In this document: piece after piece, positions 44,817 through 56,011 of the stretch
How positions within the stretch are numbered: position 1 is the first letter of the stretch
Layout: each line of letters opens with the position of its first letter
DNA from: Lysobacter alkalisoli
Lineage (GTDB): Bacteria; Pseudomonadota; Gammaproteobacteria; Xanthomonadales; Xanthomonadaceae
Length of the DNA stretch: 64,000 nt
NCBI RefSeq assembly: GCF_006547045.1
Contig: NZ_CP041242.1
Span: forward strand, 3,234,001 to 3,298,000
Reading direction: 5' to 3'
Made by a program: the position numbers and the translations under genes
The notes under the pieces: generated by a model
Told to the model about the DNA's origin: nothing
The model's database searches: none
The model's input: only the letters and a program-made list of their open reading frames with translations

Positions 44817-44943
44817 GCCTTCGTTCGTCATGTTGGTGATGGCCGCGCCGATGGCGTGGCGGCAGGAAAACAGGCCGGGAACGATGACCGGCGACCGTTC
44901 AACCCATCGGGCGTACCGGCCCGACCGAAGCGAGGCCACACAT

Positions 44944-45648
<705 letters not shown>

Positions 45649-45657
45649 CCCTGAAAG

Positions 45658-45779
45658 CCCTTCTCCCTCCGGGAGAGGGGTTGGGGTGAGGGTACGGCGG
45701 AGCGACTGTGGTTCGCCGCCCCTGCCCTCGCCAAACCCTCATCCGGCGCTTCGCGCCACCTTCTCCCGGAGGGAGAAGG
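45658..45779. repeat. REP-like inverted repeat (CCCTTCTCCC type)
   Basis: Left arm 45658-45693 and right arm 45735-45779 (CCTTCTCCC..GGGAGAGGGG against CCTTCTCCCGGAGGGAGAAGG-type sequence), within the ABC operon between ATPase and permease genes. This is a common intergenic element of Xanthomonadaceae; fragments occur at 22037, 55292 and 55973. Confidence 0.85.
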
Positions 45780-45800
45780 AAACCTCCGAGGATGTATTCG

Positions 45801-46958
45801 ATGAAATACCTCCACCTGATCTGGGCCGCGCTGTTCCGCAGCAAGACCCGTACCCTGCTGACCCTGCTGTCGGTGATCACCGCGTTCCTGCTGTTCGGCC
45901 TGCTCGACTCGGTCCGGGTGGCCTTCGCCGCCGGCGGCGACATGGCCGGCTACAACCGGCTGGTGGTCGCCTCGCGGCTGTCGATCACCCAGATGCTGCC
46001 GGCGCGGCTGGAATCGGACATCGCGAATGTCCCCGGCGTGAAGCTGGCCGTGCGCGGCGCCTGGTTCGGCGGCATCTACCAGGACCAGCGCAATTTCTTC
46101 CCGAACATGTCGGTCGGCGATGGTTTCTTCGAGATGTACCCGGAGTACCAGATCGCCCCCGAGCAGTTGCAGGCGTTCGAGACCACCCGCATCGGTGCGG
46201 TCGTCGGCGAGTCGCTGGCGCAGCGGCACGGCTGGAAGGTCGGCGACACCATCCCGCTGCAGGCCACCATCTTCCCGACCCAGGGCAGCAACAACTGGGA
46301 ATTCAAGCTGGTCGGCACGTTCCGGGTCACCGAGTCCAAGCGCAAGGGCGAGGAGAACGCGCTGTATTTCCGCTGGGACTACTTCAACGAGGCCAACGAC
46401 TTCGTCAAGGACCGGGTCGGCTGGTGGATGGTGCAGCTCGACGACCCGGAGCAGGCCGACCAGATCGCCCAGACCATCGACAAGCTGAGCGAGAACTCCG
46501 ACCACGAGACCAAGACCCAGAGCGAGCAGGCCTTCAACCAGGCCTTCATCAAGCAGTTCGCCGACGTCGGCATGATCGTCAGCGGCATCATGGGCGCGGT
46601 GTTCTTCACCCTGCTGTTGCTGACCGGCAACACCATGGCGCAGGCGGTGCGCGAACGCATTCCGGAACTGGCGGTGCTCAAGACGATCGGTTTCAGCGAC
46701 CGCAGCGTGCTGGCACTGGTGCTGGTGGAATCGGTGCTGCTGCTGGTGCTTGGCGGGGTGATCGGCCTGGTGCTGGCGGCGGTGATCATGCCGGTCATCA
46801 GCACCGTCAGCGGCGGCGCGGTGCAATTGCCGACCGTACCCGGCGTGACCTGGGCGCTGGGCATCGCGCTGATGGTGGTGATCGGCCTGCTGGTCGGTGC
46901 CCTGCCCGCACTGCGGGCGATGCGGCTGAACATCGTCGATGCGTTGGCCGGCCGATAA
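45801..46958 (+). CDS. FtsX/MacB-type ABC permease 1
   Basis: 385 residues. One N-terminal helix (~16-38), a large periplasmic domain (~50-265), and three C-terminal helices (VGMIVSGIMGAVFFTLLLL, VLALVLVESVLLLVLGGVIGL, LGIALMVVIGLLVGALP). ALRAMRLNIVDALAGR is the standard ending of the family. ATGs at 45792 and 45801 are in frame; GAGG is better placed for the second. Acts with permease 2. Confidence 0.88.
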   Translation: MKYLHLIWAALFRSKTRTLLTLLSVITAFLLFGLLDSVRVAFAAGGDMAGYNRLVVASRLSITQMLPARLESDIANVPGVKLAVRGAWFGGIYQDQRNFFPNMSVGDGFFEMYPEYQIAPEQLQAFETTRIGAVVGESLAQRHGWKVGDTIPLQATIFPTQGSNNWEFKLVGTFRVTESKRKGEENALYFRWDYFNEANDFVKDRVGWWMVQLDDPEQADQIAQTIDKLSENSDHETKTQSEQAFNQAFIKQFADVGMIVSGIMGAVFFTLLLLTGNTMAQAVRERIPELAVLKTIGFSDRSVLALVLVESVLLLVLGGVIGLVLAAVIMPVISTVSGGAVQLPTVPGVTWALGIALMVVIGLLVGALPALRAMRLNIVDALAGR

Positions 46959-46974
46959 GTAAGGAGGAGCGGAT

Positions 46975-48291
46975 ATGAACCGGATCAAGAAGTGGCTCGG
47001 CAACCTTGGCGTGATCCTGATGCTGCTGGCCGGGCTGGTCGCCTGGATCATGCTGCCGTGGCCCGGCGTGCTTGGCGCCGCGGTGCTGGCGGCCCTGTGG
47101 CTGGCCTTCACCCGCAGTGGGCGACTGGCGCTTGAAGCGACCCGGATCGGCATCGCCAGCCTGCCCCAGCGCTGGGGCGCGTCGTCGGTGATCGTGATCG
47201 GCATCGCCGGCGTGGTCGCGGTGCTGGTGGCGATGCTGGCGATGGGCGCCGGCTTCCAGAAAACGCTGGAGCAGACCGGCCGCGACGATACCGCGATCGT
47301 GCTGCGCGGCGGTTCGCAGGCCGAGACCAACTCGGTGATCACCCGCGACCAGGTGCCGCTGATCACCAGCCTGGCCGGCATCGCCAAGGACGAAAGCGGC
47401 CGACCGCTGGTGTCGCCGGAGCTGTCGCAGGTGGTCAACATGGTCACCAGGTCCGACGGCACCGACGCCAACGCGCAGCTGCGCGGTGTCGGTGATGCCG
47501 GTTGGGCGATCCGCCCGCAGCTGCAGATCGTCGAAGGTCGCCGCTTCGAGTCCGGCAAACGCGAGCTGGTCGTCGGCCAGGGCGCGCACAGGCAGTACGT
47601 GGGACTGGAGGTCGGCAACACCCTGCGCCTGGCCAACCAGGACTGGACCGTGGTCGGCAAGTTCGCCTCCGGCGATTCGCACGATTCGGAACTGTGGGCC
47701 GATGCCGAAACGCTCGGCGCGACCTACCAGCGGACCTCCTACCAGTCGGTCACCGTACGCCTGGACGGTGCGGAAGGCTTCGAACCGTTCAAGGCGGCGA
47801 TGGCCGCCGACCCGCGCCTGAAGCTCGACGTGCTGACCACCAAGAACTACTACAGCAAGCAGTCCGAAGGGCTGACCAAGCTGATCAAGGCCCTCGGCAC
47901 GATCATCGGTGCGATCATGGCGATCGGCGCAGTGTTCGGCGCGCTCAACACCATGTATGCGGCGGTCGCCGGCCGTGCCCGCGAGATCGCGACCATGCGT
48001 GCGATCGGCTTCCGTGGCCTGCCGGTGGTGGTGGCGGTGATGCTGGAGACCATGCTGCTGGCCCTGCTCGGCGGCCTGATCGGCGGCCTGATCGCCTGGC
48101 TGGTGTTCAACAACTACAGCGTGTCCACGTTGAGCGGCAATTTCAGCCAGGTGATGTTCCAGTTCAGCGTCTCGCCGGAGCTGCTCTGGAACGGCCTGAA
48201 GTGGGCGCTCGGCATCGGCCTGGTCGGCGGCCTGTTCCCGTCCCTGCGCGCGGCGCGGCTGCCGGTGACGGAAGCGTTGCGCTCGGCGTGA
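46975..48291 (+). CDS. FtsX/MacB-type ABC permease 2
   Basis: 438 residues, similar in layout to permease 1 but with an additional N-terminal hydrophobic region before the soluble periplasmic domain. The C-terminal helices include LIKALGTIIGAIMAIGAVFGALNTM, REIATMRAIGF (coupling helix) and RAARLPVTEALRSA. AAGGAGG precedes the ATG. A strong terminator follows at 48311-48346. Confidence 0.88.
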   Translation: MNRIKKWLGNLGVILMLLAGLVAWIMLPWPGVLGAAVLAALWLAFTRSGRLALEATRIGIASLPQRWGASSVIVIGIAGVVAVLVAMLAMGAGFQKTLEQTGRDDTAIVLRGGSQAETNSVITRDQVPLITSLAGIAKDESGRPLVSPELSQVVNMVTRSDGTDANAQLRGVGDAGWAIRPQLQIVEGRRFESGKRELVVGQGAHRQYVGLEVGNTLRLANQDWTVVGKFASGDSHDSELWADAETLGATYQRTSYQSVTVRLDGAEGFEPFKAAMAADPRLKLDVLTTKNYYSKQSEGLTKLIKALGTIIGAIMAIGAVFGALNTMYAAVAGRAREIATMRAIGFRGLPVVVAVMLETMLLALLGGLIGGLIAWLVFNNYSVSTLSGNFSQVMFQFSVSPELLWNGLKWALGIGLVGGLFPSLRAARLPVTEALRSA

Positions 48292-48310
48292 CCACCTCGC
48301 CATCGGGCAA

Positions 48311-48346
48311 CGGAAAGGCCGCGGTCCCCCGCGGCCTTTCCGTTTG
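48311..48346. terminator. Intrinsic terminator
   Basis: CGGAAAGGCCGCGG, a five-base loop, then CGCGGCCTTTCCG followed by TTTG. A 13-bp GC-rich stem between the convergent permease and RarD-like genes; it can serve both strands. Confidence 0.8.
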
Positions 48347-48430
48347 TTGCCTGTCCATCGATGCATGGATCGATTACCGCGAACCTGTCCGCGCGAGCCC
48401 GGCACGCTCCCGCCCGCCTGCATCACCTCC

Positions 48431-49369
48431 TCATGCAGGCGCAGGCGCGGCCTGTCGCCGCGCACGGCGCAGGCCATCGCCTGCGAACAGCAGCAGCGCC
48501 ACCCAGATGAAGGCGAAACCCAGCGCGCGCTCCTGGTCGAAGGCTTCCTGGAAGACCAGCACGCCGATCAGCAGCTGCAGGGTCGGCGCGATGTACTGCA
48601 GAAAGCCGACCACCGAAAGCGGCACCCGCCGTACCGCGTAGGCGAAGCCGATCAGTGGCAGCGCGCTGACCACGCCGGCGAGCACCAGCAGCGCGTCGAT
48701 GCCCCAGCCCCACCCCGGCGCGCCGCCCAGGGCGAGGAAGCCACCCTGCCCGTGCATCTCGATCCACATCAACCCGGCCAGCGCCGGCAGCAGCAGGTAC
48801 AGGCTTTCGACCCCGAGCCCGGCCACCGCGTCGACCGCGACCCGTTTGCGCAGCAGGCCATAGAAGCCGAACGACAGTGCAAGTCCCAACGCAATCCACG
48901 GCAGCCGACCGTACGACCAGGTCAACCAGGCCACGCCACAGGCAGCCAGCGCGACCGAGATCCACTGCACGCGGTTGAGCCGCTCGTGCAGCAGCGCAAC
49001 ACCCAGCACGACATTGAGCAGCGGGTTGATGTAGTAGCCAAGGCTGGTTTCGACCACGTGGCCGGCGTTGACCGCCCAGATGTACAGGCTCCAGTTGAGG
49101 CCGATCAGCACTCCGCTGGCCAGCAGAAGCGCGGCCCGCCGCCGGTCCGCCAGCACCGCCGCCAACCAGCCGCGGCCGCGCTGCCACAGCAGCCAGGCCG
49201 AAACCAGCAGCGCGCCCCAGACCATCCGGTGCAACACGATCTGCCACGAAGGCACCGCCTTGAGCAGGTGCCAATACAACGGCGTCACACCCCAGATCAC
49301 GAATGCGCCAATCGCCATCCACAGGCCGGCGCGGTGTTCGTGCATGTTGCTTCCGACACCGCCGCTCAT
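48431..49369 (-). CDS. rarD: RarD-type EamA transporter
   Basis: 312 residues with ten hydrophobic helices. Family features: GLWMAIGAFVIWGVTPLYWHLL near the start, LNWSLYIWAVNAGHVVETSLGYYINPLLNVVLG (cut for length), and GFLQYIAPTLQLLIGV in the second half. This is the RarD subfamily of the drug/metabolite transporter superfamily, named for chloramphenicol sensitivity; substrates are not firmly known. ATG at 49369 overlaps the stop of the upstream EamA gene (ATGA). Confidence 0.85.
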   Translation of the reverse strand: MSGGVGSNMHEHRAGLWMAIGAFVIWGVTPLYWHLLKAVPSWQIVLHRMVWGALLVSAWLLWQRGRGWLAAVLADRRRAALLLASGVLIGLNWSLYIWAVNAGHVVETSLGYYINPLLNVVLGVALLHERLNRVQWISVALAACGVAWLTWSYGRLPWIALGLALSFGFYGLLRKRVAVDAVAGLGVESLYLLLPALAGLMWIEMHGQGGFLALGGAPGWGWGIDALLVLAGVVSALPLIGFAYAVRRVPLSVVGFLQYIAPTLQLLIGVLVFQEAFDQERALGFAFIWVALLLFAGDGLRRARRQAAPAPA

Positions 49370-50292
49370 GCCGCCGGCTCCAACGCCGGCGGGCGCGGGC
49401 GGCTGCGCGCGAGCGTGACTATCGCGACGCCGACCAGGATCACCGCCATCGCCCCGATCGCGTGAAGCGAGAAGCGCTCGCCGGCCAGCAGCACGCCGAA
49501 CAGCACCGCGATCGGTGGATTGATGTAGGCATAGCTCGAAGCCAGGGCCGGGCGCACGTGCCGCAGCAGCCAGATGTAGGCACTGAAGGCGACGATCGAA
49601 CCGAACACCACCAGGTAGGCGACCGCGAGCGTGCCCTTGGTCGATGGCGACTCCGGCATCCGCTCCCCCAGCAGGGCGCCGACGACCAGCATCATGGCCC
49701 CGCCGCACAGCATCTGCCCGGCCGCCGACATGAACGGCGACGGCAGGTCGCGACCGCGGCTCCAGACCGAACCGAACGCCCAGGCGATCGGCGCGATCAA
49801 CAGGGCCAGCAAGCCCTGCGGCGTCGCCGACAGCGCGCTGCCGGCGTTGAGCCAGAGCACGCCGACGAAGCCGATGACCAGGCCGATCCATTCCTGGCGG
49901 CCGGGACGCTCGCCGCGCAGTGTGGCGAACAGGCCCATCCACAGCGGCATCGACGCGACCGCGATCGCCGCCAGCCCGGACGAGACCCATTGCTCGGCGA
50001 CGGTCACCAGGCCGTTGCCCAACCCCATCAGCATCAGCCCCATCACCGCGAGCGACCACCATTGCGCGCGGGTGGGCGGACGCTCCCCGCGCAGGCGCAA
50101 CGCTGCGTACATCAACACACCGGCGACGACGAAGCGTCCGCCGGCCATCAGCAGCGGCGGCCAGCCGCCCTCGAGCGCGAAGCGGATGCCAAGGTAGGTC
50201 GAGCCCCAGACGACATAGACCGCCGCCAGGGCGAGGGCGACGGCCAGGCCACCCGGGGCGGCCCGGGCGACAGTCGATGCGGCAGTACTCAT
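49366..50292 (-). CDS. EamA-family transporter, YedA-like
   Basis: 308 residues, ten predicted helices in two EamA repeats. YVVWGSTYLGIRFALEGGWPP near the start and SPFMSAAGQMLCGG, SSYAYINPPIAVLFGVLLAGE near the end are typical of the YedA group. The ATG at 50292 is the first with good membrane topology. It is coupled to the RarD-like gene downstream, so two related exporters are made together. Substrate unknown. Confidence 0.85.
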   Translation of the reverse strand: MSTAASTVARAAPGGLAVALALAAVYVVWGSTYLGIRFALEGGWPPLLMAGGRFVVAGVLMYAALRLRGERPPTRAQWWSLAVMGLMLMGLGNGLVTVAEQWVSSGLAAIAVASMPLWMGLFATLRGERPGRQEWIGLVIGFVGVLWLNAGSALSATPQGLLALLIAPIAWAFGSVWSRGRDLPSPFMSAAGQMLCGGAMMLVVGALLGERMPESPSTKGTLAVAYLVVFGSIVAFSAYIWLLRHVRPALASSYAYINPPIAVLFGVLLAGERFSLHAIGAMAVILVGVAIVTLARSRPRPPALEPAA

Positions 50293-50416
50293 TCGGAAGA
50301 TCCAGACGGGAAAGGTTGGGGGAGGTGGCGGCATCCATGCCGGATGGGTGCTGGGAACTATTCGATGATGCCGGACCGCAACACGCGCAGGATCGCCCGA
50401 TGCCGGCCCGGGCCGC

Positions 50417-50965
50417 TCAGCACGCGCATTGCATGCGACAGACCGTGGTGCGACCGCTGCCGTGGGCGCGCCGCGCCGGATCGGCGAAGCTGTCGACGAC
50501 GATGAAGCCGGCTTTGCGCATCATCCCCGCCGACGCAGCGTTCTGCTCGTGGCGTTCGATGTAGATGTCCACACAACCCAGCGCCTGCAACCGCGCGACC
50601 GCGGCGCGCAGCAGCCGGGCGCCGATGCCACGGCCCACGTGATCACGGTGTACCACGGCTTCGCACACGTGGCCTTGCGCCACGCCTGCGCGCGCGGACG
50701 GCTGGTAGCGCTCGAACGCATCGGTCGCCTCGTAGGTCACCACGGCAACGATGGCGGAGCCGGCCTCGGTCACGACCGCACCGGTGCGGTCATCCGCGAT
50801 GCCGGCGACATGGGTTCGGACTTCGTCCACCGGAAGGTGGTTCCAGCGGTTCGGTCCATGTTCGAGGATCAGCGCCTGCAGCGCACCGATGTCGTCCGGG
50901 GTGCCGTCGCGGATCGCCAGACCGGCCGGATCGCCGGCTTCGCAGGAATGCATGAGCGGGGGCAT
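50417..50965 (-). CDS. GNAT-family N-acetyltransferase
   Basis: About 182 residues. The GNAT fold motifs are visible: LAIRDGTPDDIGALQALILEHG at the start, CEAVVHRDHVGRGIGARLLRAAVARLQALG (motif A with the R-G-x-G-A acetyl-CoA loop, cut for length) and IYIERHEQNAASAGMMRKAGF (motif B). It resembles phosphinothricin-type GNATs, but the substrate is unknown. The start could be 50980, 50965 or 50953; AAGG before 50965 favours that ATG. Divergent from the Lrp-type gene. Confidence 0.85.
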   Translation of the reverse strand: MPPLMHSCEAGDPAGLAIRDGTPDDIGALQALILEHGPNRWNHLPVDEVRTHVAGIADDRTGAVVTEAGSAIVAVVTYEATDAFERYQPSARAGVAQGHVCEAVVHRDHVGRGIGARLLRAAVARLQALGCVDIYIERHEQNAASAGMMRKAGFIVVDSFADPARRAHGSGRTTVCRMQCAC

Positions 50966-51042
50966 GGTTCGCCTTGGCATGTTGGATACGCAACCGAGCG
51001 TAGCGGGATGACGCGACTGGCAATTGAAAATTTGTCCGCCTC

Positions 51043-51060
51043 TGCGCAAAATTCTTGCGT
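51043..51060. promoter_or_regulatory. Palindrome in front of the Lrp-type gene
   Basis: GCGCAAAATTCTTGCG: near-perfect arms around AATT, directly before the GTG start. Probably the autoregulatory site of the Lrp-like protein, perhaps also acting on the divergent acetyltransferase. Confidence 0.4.
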
Positions 51061-51598
51061 GACTCACGCGACCGCCGCCCTTGACGACTTCGACCATCGA
51101 TTGCTCGAACTGTTGCAGCGCGATGCCACCGCCACCTTGTCCGATCTCGGCGAAGCCGTCGGGCTTTCGCCCAGTGCCGTGCAACGCCGGCTCACCCGCT
51201 ACCGCAAGAGCGGCCTGCTGTGGCAGGTCGCGGTACTCGACCCGGCCGCGGTCGGCAGCACGCTCGCGGCGGTTTGGGTGACGATGGAGCGCGAATCGGT
51301 GCAGCGCCATACCGCCTTCCGCACCCGCATGCGCGCCGCGGCCGAAGTACAGCAGTGCTACGAACTCGCTGGGGAGTGGGACTACCTGGTCATCATCGCG
51401 ACCACCGGGGTCGCGCATTGCCGGCAGGTGGTGGACCGCCTGTTCCTCGACGAGGGCAACATCAAACGCTACGACACCCATCTGGTGTTCGACGTGGTGA
51501 AACACGGCCTGGGCCTGCCGACCCGCGATGCCCGTCAGGGCAAACCGGGGCCGCGACGCCGCGCGCGCGCAGCGCGTGCAGATTCCGGCCAGGGCTAG
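51059..51598 (+). CDS. Lrp/AsnC-type transcriptional regulator
   Basis: 179 residues. Helix-turn-helix at ~7-55 (LDDFDHRLLELLQRDATATLSDLGEAVGLSPSAVQRRL, cut for length), then the RAM/AsnC ligand-binding domain (WQVAVLDPAAVG, AAVWVTMERE, LAGEWDYLVIIATTGVAH). A basic tail of ~20 residues (GPRRRARAARA) is longer than usual. I chose the GTG at 51059, since the alternative ATG at 51008 would place the palindrome inside the gene. Likely controls the divergent acetyltransferase, as Lrp-family genes often control neighbours. Confidence 0.82.
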   Translation: MTHATAALDDFDHRLLELLQRDATATLSDLGEAVGLSPSAVQRRLTRYRKSGLLWQVAVLDPAAVGSTLAAVWVTMERESVQRHTAFRTRMRAAAEVQQCYELAGEWDYLVIIATTGVAHCRQVVDRLFLDEGNIKRYDTHLVFDVVKHGLGLPTRDARQGKPGPRRRARAARADSGQG

Positions 51599-51639
51599 AG
51601 TGCCGATCGCGGCGCATGGCCCCGTTCCGCGCACGACGC

Positions 51640-51720
51640 CTTGCGGGAGCGGCGCAAGTCGCGACCCGCAAACCCTTCCAACGATGTACCGGTCGCGACC
51701 TGCGTCGCTCCTGCGGGGAG
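51640..51720. repeat. REP-like inverted repeat (TGCGGGAGCG / CGCTCCTGCGG)
   Basis: Left arm 51640-51666 (TTGCGGGAGCGGCGC..GTCGCGACC) and right arm 51691-51717 (GGTCGCGACC..GTCGCTCCTGCGG), a ~24-base centre between. Between the convergent Lrp-like and prc genes. The type (GGAGCGGC..GTCGCGAC) is a familiar intergenic palindrome of gammaproteobacteria. Confidence 0.8.
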
Positions 51721-51759
51721 CCGGGTTTCGTGAGGGTTTTTTGTGCCGGGCCCTGCGCG

Positions 51760-53970
51760 TCAGTCCGCCCAGTGCCCCGGCTGATTCGCCGTCGGCAACA
51801 CCTGTACCGACAGCTGGCGGTCGGCATTGAGCAGGCGCACCGCGTCGGCCAGGATCGCGGCGGACTCACGCAGCAACGGATCGGGACGGTCCTCGGCCAG
51901 CTTCTCGCGGGCAGTGTCCTCGACGATGTCGCGTTCGCCGGCGGCCAGGCCGTCGTCGTCCAGATCGGCGAGCGGGTCCAGTGCCAGCCCCAGTGCCTTG
52001 CGCTCCTCCTGCCGGGTGTTGCGCCGGGCCTGGTCGCGGTCGCGCTCGGCGCGGCGCTCGGCCTCGTTGAGGCTGACCGAGGTTTCCTCGCGCTTGGCCT
52101 TGAACCGCGCCACGTCCTCGGACCACCACTGGAACTCCTTGTCGGTGGCGATACGGGTCTCGTGCAGGGCCTCCAGCCGCGGCAACAGCGGGGCGAAGTT
52201 GCCATAGCGGGTGTGCGGCACCGCCGAGATCTTGGTCCACGGCAGCGCGTTGTCGTAGGTGCTCTCGCCGAACTCGCTGGCATCGACGGAGGCCGGGAAG
52301 GTGATGTCGGGCACCACGCCCTTGTTCTGGGTCGAACTGCCGCTGACGCGGAAGAACTGGGCGATGGTCAGCTTGACCTGACCGAAGCGTGGCTTCTCGT
52401 TGGCCGGCCAACGATCGAGGTCGACCAGGTTCTGCACCGTGCCCTTGCCGAAGCTGGTCTCGCCGATGACCAGGCCGCGGCCGTAGTCCTGGATCGCACC
52501 GGCGAAGATTTCAGACGCAGAGGCCGAACCGCGGTTGATCAGCACCGCCAGCGGCCCGCCCCAGACGATGCTGCCGCCCTCGTCGCTGTTGACGACCACG
52601 CGGCCGCCGGATTCGCGCACCTGCACGACCGGGCCGCGTTCGATGAACAGGCCGGTCAGTTCGATCGCCTCGTTGAGCGAACCGCCGCCGTTGTTGCGCA
52701 GGTCCAGCACGACGCCATCGACCTTCTCATCGCGCATCGTGCCGAGCAGGCGGGCGACGTCGCGGGTGGCCGAGGCATAGTCGTTGTTGTTGCGGCGGCG
52801 GCCCTCGAAGTCCTGGTAGAAACCGGGCAGTTCGATCACGCCAATGCGCTGCACCGGCGCACCGTCGGAGCCCGGGATGGTGATGATCTTGGACTTGGCG
52901 GCCTGGTCCTCAAGGCGGACCTTGTCGCGCACCAGCACGACCCGCTGCGGCGGCGAATCCAGGTCGAGGGCGACCGGGATCACGTCGAGCCGGACCCTGC
53001 TGCCCTTCTTGCCGCGGATCTTGGCCACCACGTCGTCGATGCGCCAGCCGACTACGTCTTCCATCGGCCCGTTGGCGCCCTGGCCGACCGCGACGATGCG
53101 ATCGCCCGGGTTCAGCAGTCCCGACTTGCCGGCCGGACCGCCGGCGACGATCTCGCGGATCGCGACCACGTCCTCCTGCTTCTGCAGCACCGCGCCGATG
53201 CCTTCCAGCGACAGCGACATCGACAGGTTGAAGTTGTCGGCCGAACGCGGGGTCAGGTAGCTGGTGTGCGGGTCGATGACGCCGGTATAGCTGTTGAGGA
53301 AGATCTGGAAGACATCCTCGCCCTTCAGCTCGGAGACGCTCTTGGCCATGTTGGCGTAGCGCCTGCCAAGGGTCTTGCGGATCTCCGCCGGCGCCTTGCC
53401 GGCCATCTTCAGGCGCAGCCAGTCGTTGCGCACCGACTGCCGCCATAGCGCGTCGAGTTCGGCATTGTCGGCGGCCCAGGGCGCATCCTCGCGATCGTAG
53501 ACGTAGCGATCGTCGCCGCTGAAGTCGAAGGCGTCGTCATCCTTGAGCAGCTCGCGGGCAAAGGCCACGCGCTCGTCCACGCGCTGACGGTAGGTCGCGA
53601 ACATCGCGTAGGCCGGGTCCAGGTCGCCTCCCTTGAGCGCATCGTCGAATTGCAGCTTCCAGCGCTCGAAGCGGGCGATGTCGGCAGCGGTGAAGAACTG
53701 CTTGCTGCTGTCGAGCGACTCCAGGTAACGCTCGTACATCTCCGCCGACAGCCCGTCGTCCAGCGGCTTGGGCCGGTAGGCGTAGCGGCTGTCGGAGAGC
53801 AGGCCGTAAACCAGCTTGGCCGCGTTGGTCTGGTCGGGAGTGGCTCCGGTCGGAACTTCGACCGGGATGGCCTTGGCCACCCTGGCGGACGCGTCCTCGG
53901 CCCATGCGGACCCGGCCAGCGGAAGGGTCAGCAGCAGTGCGGACAGGAGGGAGGAGATCTTGGGGGTCAT
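51760..53970 (-). CDS. prc: Tail-specific C-terminal processing protease Prc
   Basis: 736 residues with a signal peptide (LLTLPLAGSAWA). N-terminal helical domain, PDZ (~235-330: LEGIGAVLQKQEDVVAIREIV, GGPAGKSGLLNPGDRIVAVG) and S41 protease domain with the serine region NRGSASASEIFAGA and the lysine in IGETSFGKGTVQ. The C-terminal DUF3340-type tail is rich in charged residues. Prc trims penicillin-binding proteins and lipoproteins at the C-terminus. The 298-base gap upstream (53971-54268) holds nothing I can support. Confidence 0.9.
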   Translation of the reverse strand: MTPKISSLLSALLLTLPLAGSAWAEDASARVAKAIPVEVPTGATPDQTNAAKLVYGLLSDSRYAYRPKPLDDGLSAEMYERYLESLDSSKQFFTAADIARFERWKLQFDDALKGGDLDPAYAMFATYRQRVDERVAFARELLKDDDAFDFSGDDRYVYDREDAPWAADNAELDALWRQSVRNDWLRLKMAGKAPAEIRKTLGRRYANMAKSVSELKGEDVFQIFLNSYTGVIDPHTSYLTPRSADNFNLSMSLSLEGIGAVLQKQEDVVAIREIVAGGPAGKSGLLNPGDRIVAVGQGANGPMEDVVGWRIDDVVAKIRGKKGSRVRLDVIPVALDLDSPPQRVVLVRDKVRLEDQAAKSKIITIPGSDGAPVQRIGVIELPGFYQDFEGRRRNNNDYASATRDVARLLGTMRDEKVDGVVLDLRNNGGGSLNEAIELTGLFIERGPVVQVRESGGRVVVNSDEGGSIVWGGPLAVLINRGSASASEIFAGAIQDYGRGLVIGETSFGKGTVQNLVDLDRWPANEKPRFGQVKLTIAQFFRVSGSSTQNKGVVPDITFPASVDASEFGESTYDNALPWTKISAVPHTRYGNFAPLLPRLEALHETRIATDKEFQWWSEDVARFKAKREETSVSLNEAERRAERDRDQARRNTRQEERKALGLALDPLADLDDDGLAAGERDIVEDTAREKLAEDRPDPLLRESAAILADAVRLLNADRQLSVQVLPTANQPGHWAD

Positions 53971-54268
53971 CGGCGAAGCTTCGCGGCCGGGGTGGCCTGA
54001 TCTTTGGGGCCTGGAGGACTACACACTATCTACGAGCAGCCAGTGTGGGAAGCGGTTGGACAGGTTCACAGTGCCGAAAGTTGCGGAAACTGTCACCTGT
54101 CGGGGTACGGAAGGCAGCCGGTGACCGACATGCGGTTCAGCTTGCGGAAGGCAGGCGCATGGCCGCCCGTGACCGTTCATCCAAGCATGGACTGCCCATA
54201 CTGCCCGGCCGGTGCAACGGGAAAGTGAAGATTCCGCTACGGCGCGGCGTCGAAGCTTCCGCTGCCGT

Positions 54269-55273
<1,005 letters not shown>

Positions 55274-55291
55274 GTTCACAGCTCTTGTGGT

Positions 55292-55318
55292 TTCGGCCCC
55301 TCTCCCCCGCACACGGGA
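55292..55318. repeat. C-rich hairpin between lipB and lipA
   Basis: CCCCTCTCCC, a short loop, then CGGGAGAAGGG. A fragment of the REP type found whole at 45658-45779. Confidence 0.55.
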
Positions 55319-55328
55319 GAAGGGAAAA

Positions 55329-55967
55329 TCAGATGCTCGGCGGCGCGGTTTCGATCTTGAGCCCGAACAGGCGGGCCAGATGCCCAACGAGCACCGGCTT
55401 GACCGCATCCGGGCCGGACGGGCCGCCCAAGTCTAACATCGAGGTCACCTGCAACCCCTCGTAACCACAGGGATTGATGCGCCGGAACGGCTCCAGGTCC
55501 ATGGCGATGTTGAAGGCCAGTCCATGGAAGGTGCAGCCACGGCGGACGCGGATGCCGAGCGCACCGATCTTGGCGTCGCCGACGTAGACGCCGGGGGCCC
55601 CGTCGCGGCGGACCGCCTCGATGTTCCAGTCGGCCAGGGTGTCGATCATCGCCTGCTCGACCGTGCAGACATATTCCTTGACGCCGATCTTCAGCCGGCG
55701 CAGGTCCAGCAACGGATACAGCACGATCTGGCCCGGGCCGTGGTAGGTGACCTGGCCGCCGCGGTCGACGTGGATGACCGGAATGTCGCCCGGCATCAGC
55801 ACGTGCTCGGGCTTGCCGGCCTGGCCGAGGGTGAACACGGGATCGTGCTCGACCAGCCACAGTTCGTCGGGGGCATCGGCGTCGCGGGCGTCGGTGAAGG
55901 CCTGCATCGCCCGCCAGACCGGTTCGTAGGGCCGGCGCCCGAGGTCACGCAGCAGCGCGGCCTTCAC
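55329..55967 (-). CDS. lipB: Octanoyltransferase
   Basis: 212 residues from a GTG. Transfers octanoate from acyl carrier protein to lipoyl domains. Signature [17 protein letters not shown] (69-85), lysine K133 in AKIGALGIR, and nucleophile C167 in INPCGYEGL. The longer reading from 56024 would add residues coded by a REP-like fragment ([12 protein letters not shown]), which do not look like LipB; GGGGAGGGG lies immediately before the GTG. Upstream of lipA. Confidence 0.92.
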   Translation of the reverse strand: MKAALLRDLGRRPYEPVWRAMQAFTDARDADAPDELWLVEHDPVFTLGQAGKPEHVLMPGDIPVIHVDRGGQVTYHGPGQIVLYPLLDLRRLKIGVKEYVCTVEQAMIDTLADWNIEAVRRDGAPGVYVGDAKIGALGIRVRRGCTFHGLAFNIAMDLEPFRRINPCGYEGLQVTSMLDLGGPSGPDAVKPVLVGHLARLFGLKIETAPPSI

Positions 55968-55972
55968 CCCCT

Positions 55973-56005
55973 CCCCTTCAAGGCGCGGGCTGGGGTGGAG
56001 ATGGG
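55973..56005. repeat. REP-like fragment before lipB
   Basis: Reverse strand reads CCACCCCAGCCCGCGCCTTG followed by AAGGGGAGGGG. It is a worn single arm of the CCCTTCTCCC repeat type and supplies the purine-rich sequence upstream of lipB. Confidence 0.5.
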
Positions 56006-56011
56006 CTTCCG

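Noticed and set aside
53971-54268. Short frames with SCGNCHLSG and CPYCPAG in the prc-lipA gap
   Set aside because: They have no ribosome binding site, no family resemblance and overlap promoter sequence; the cysteine clusters are probably chance.
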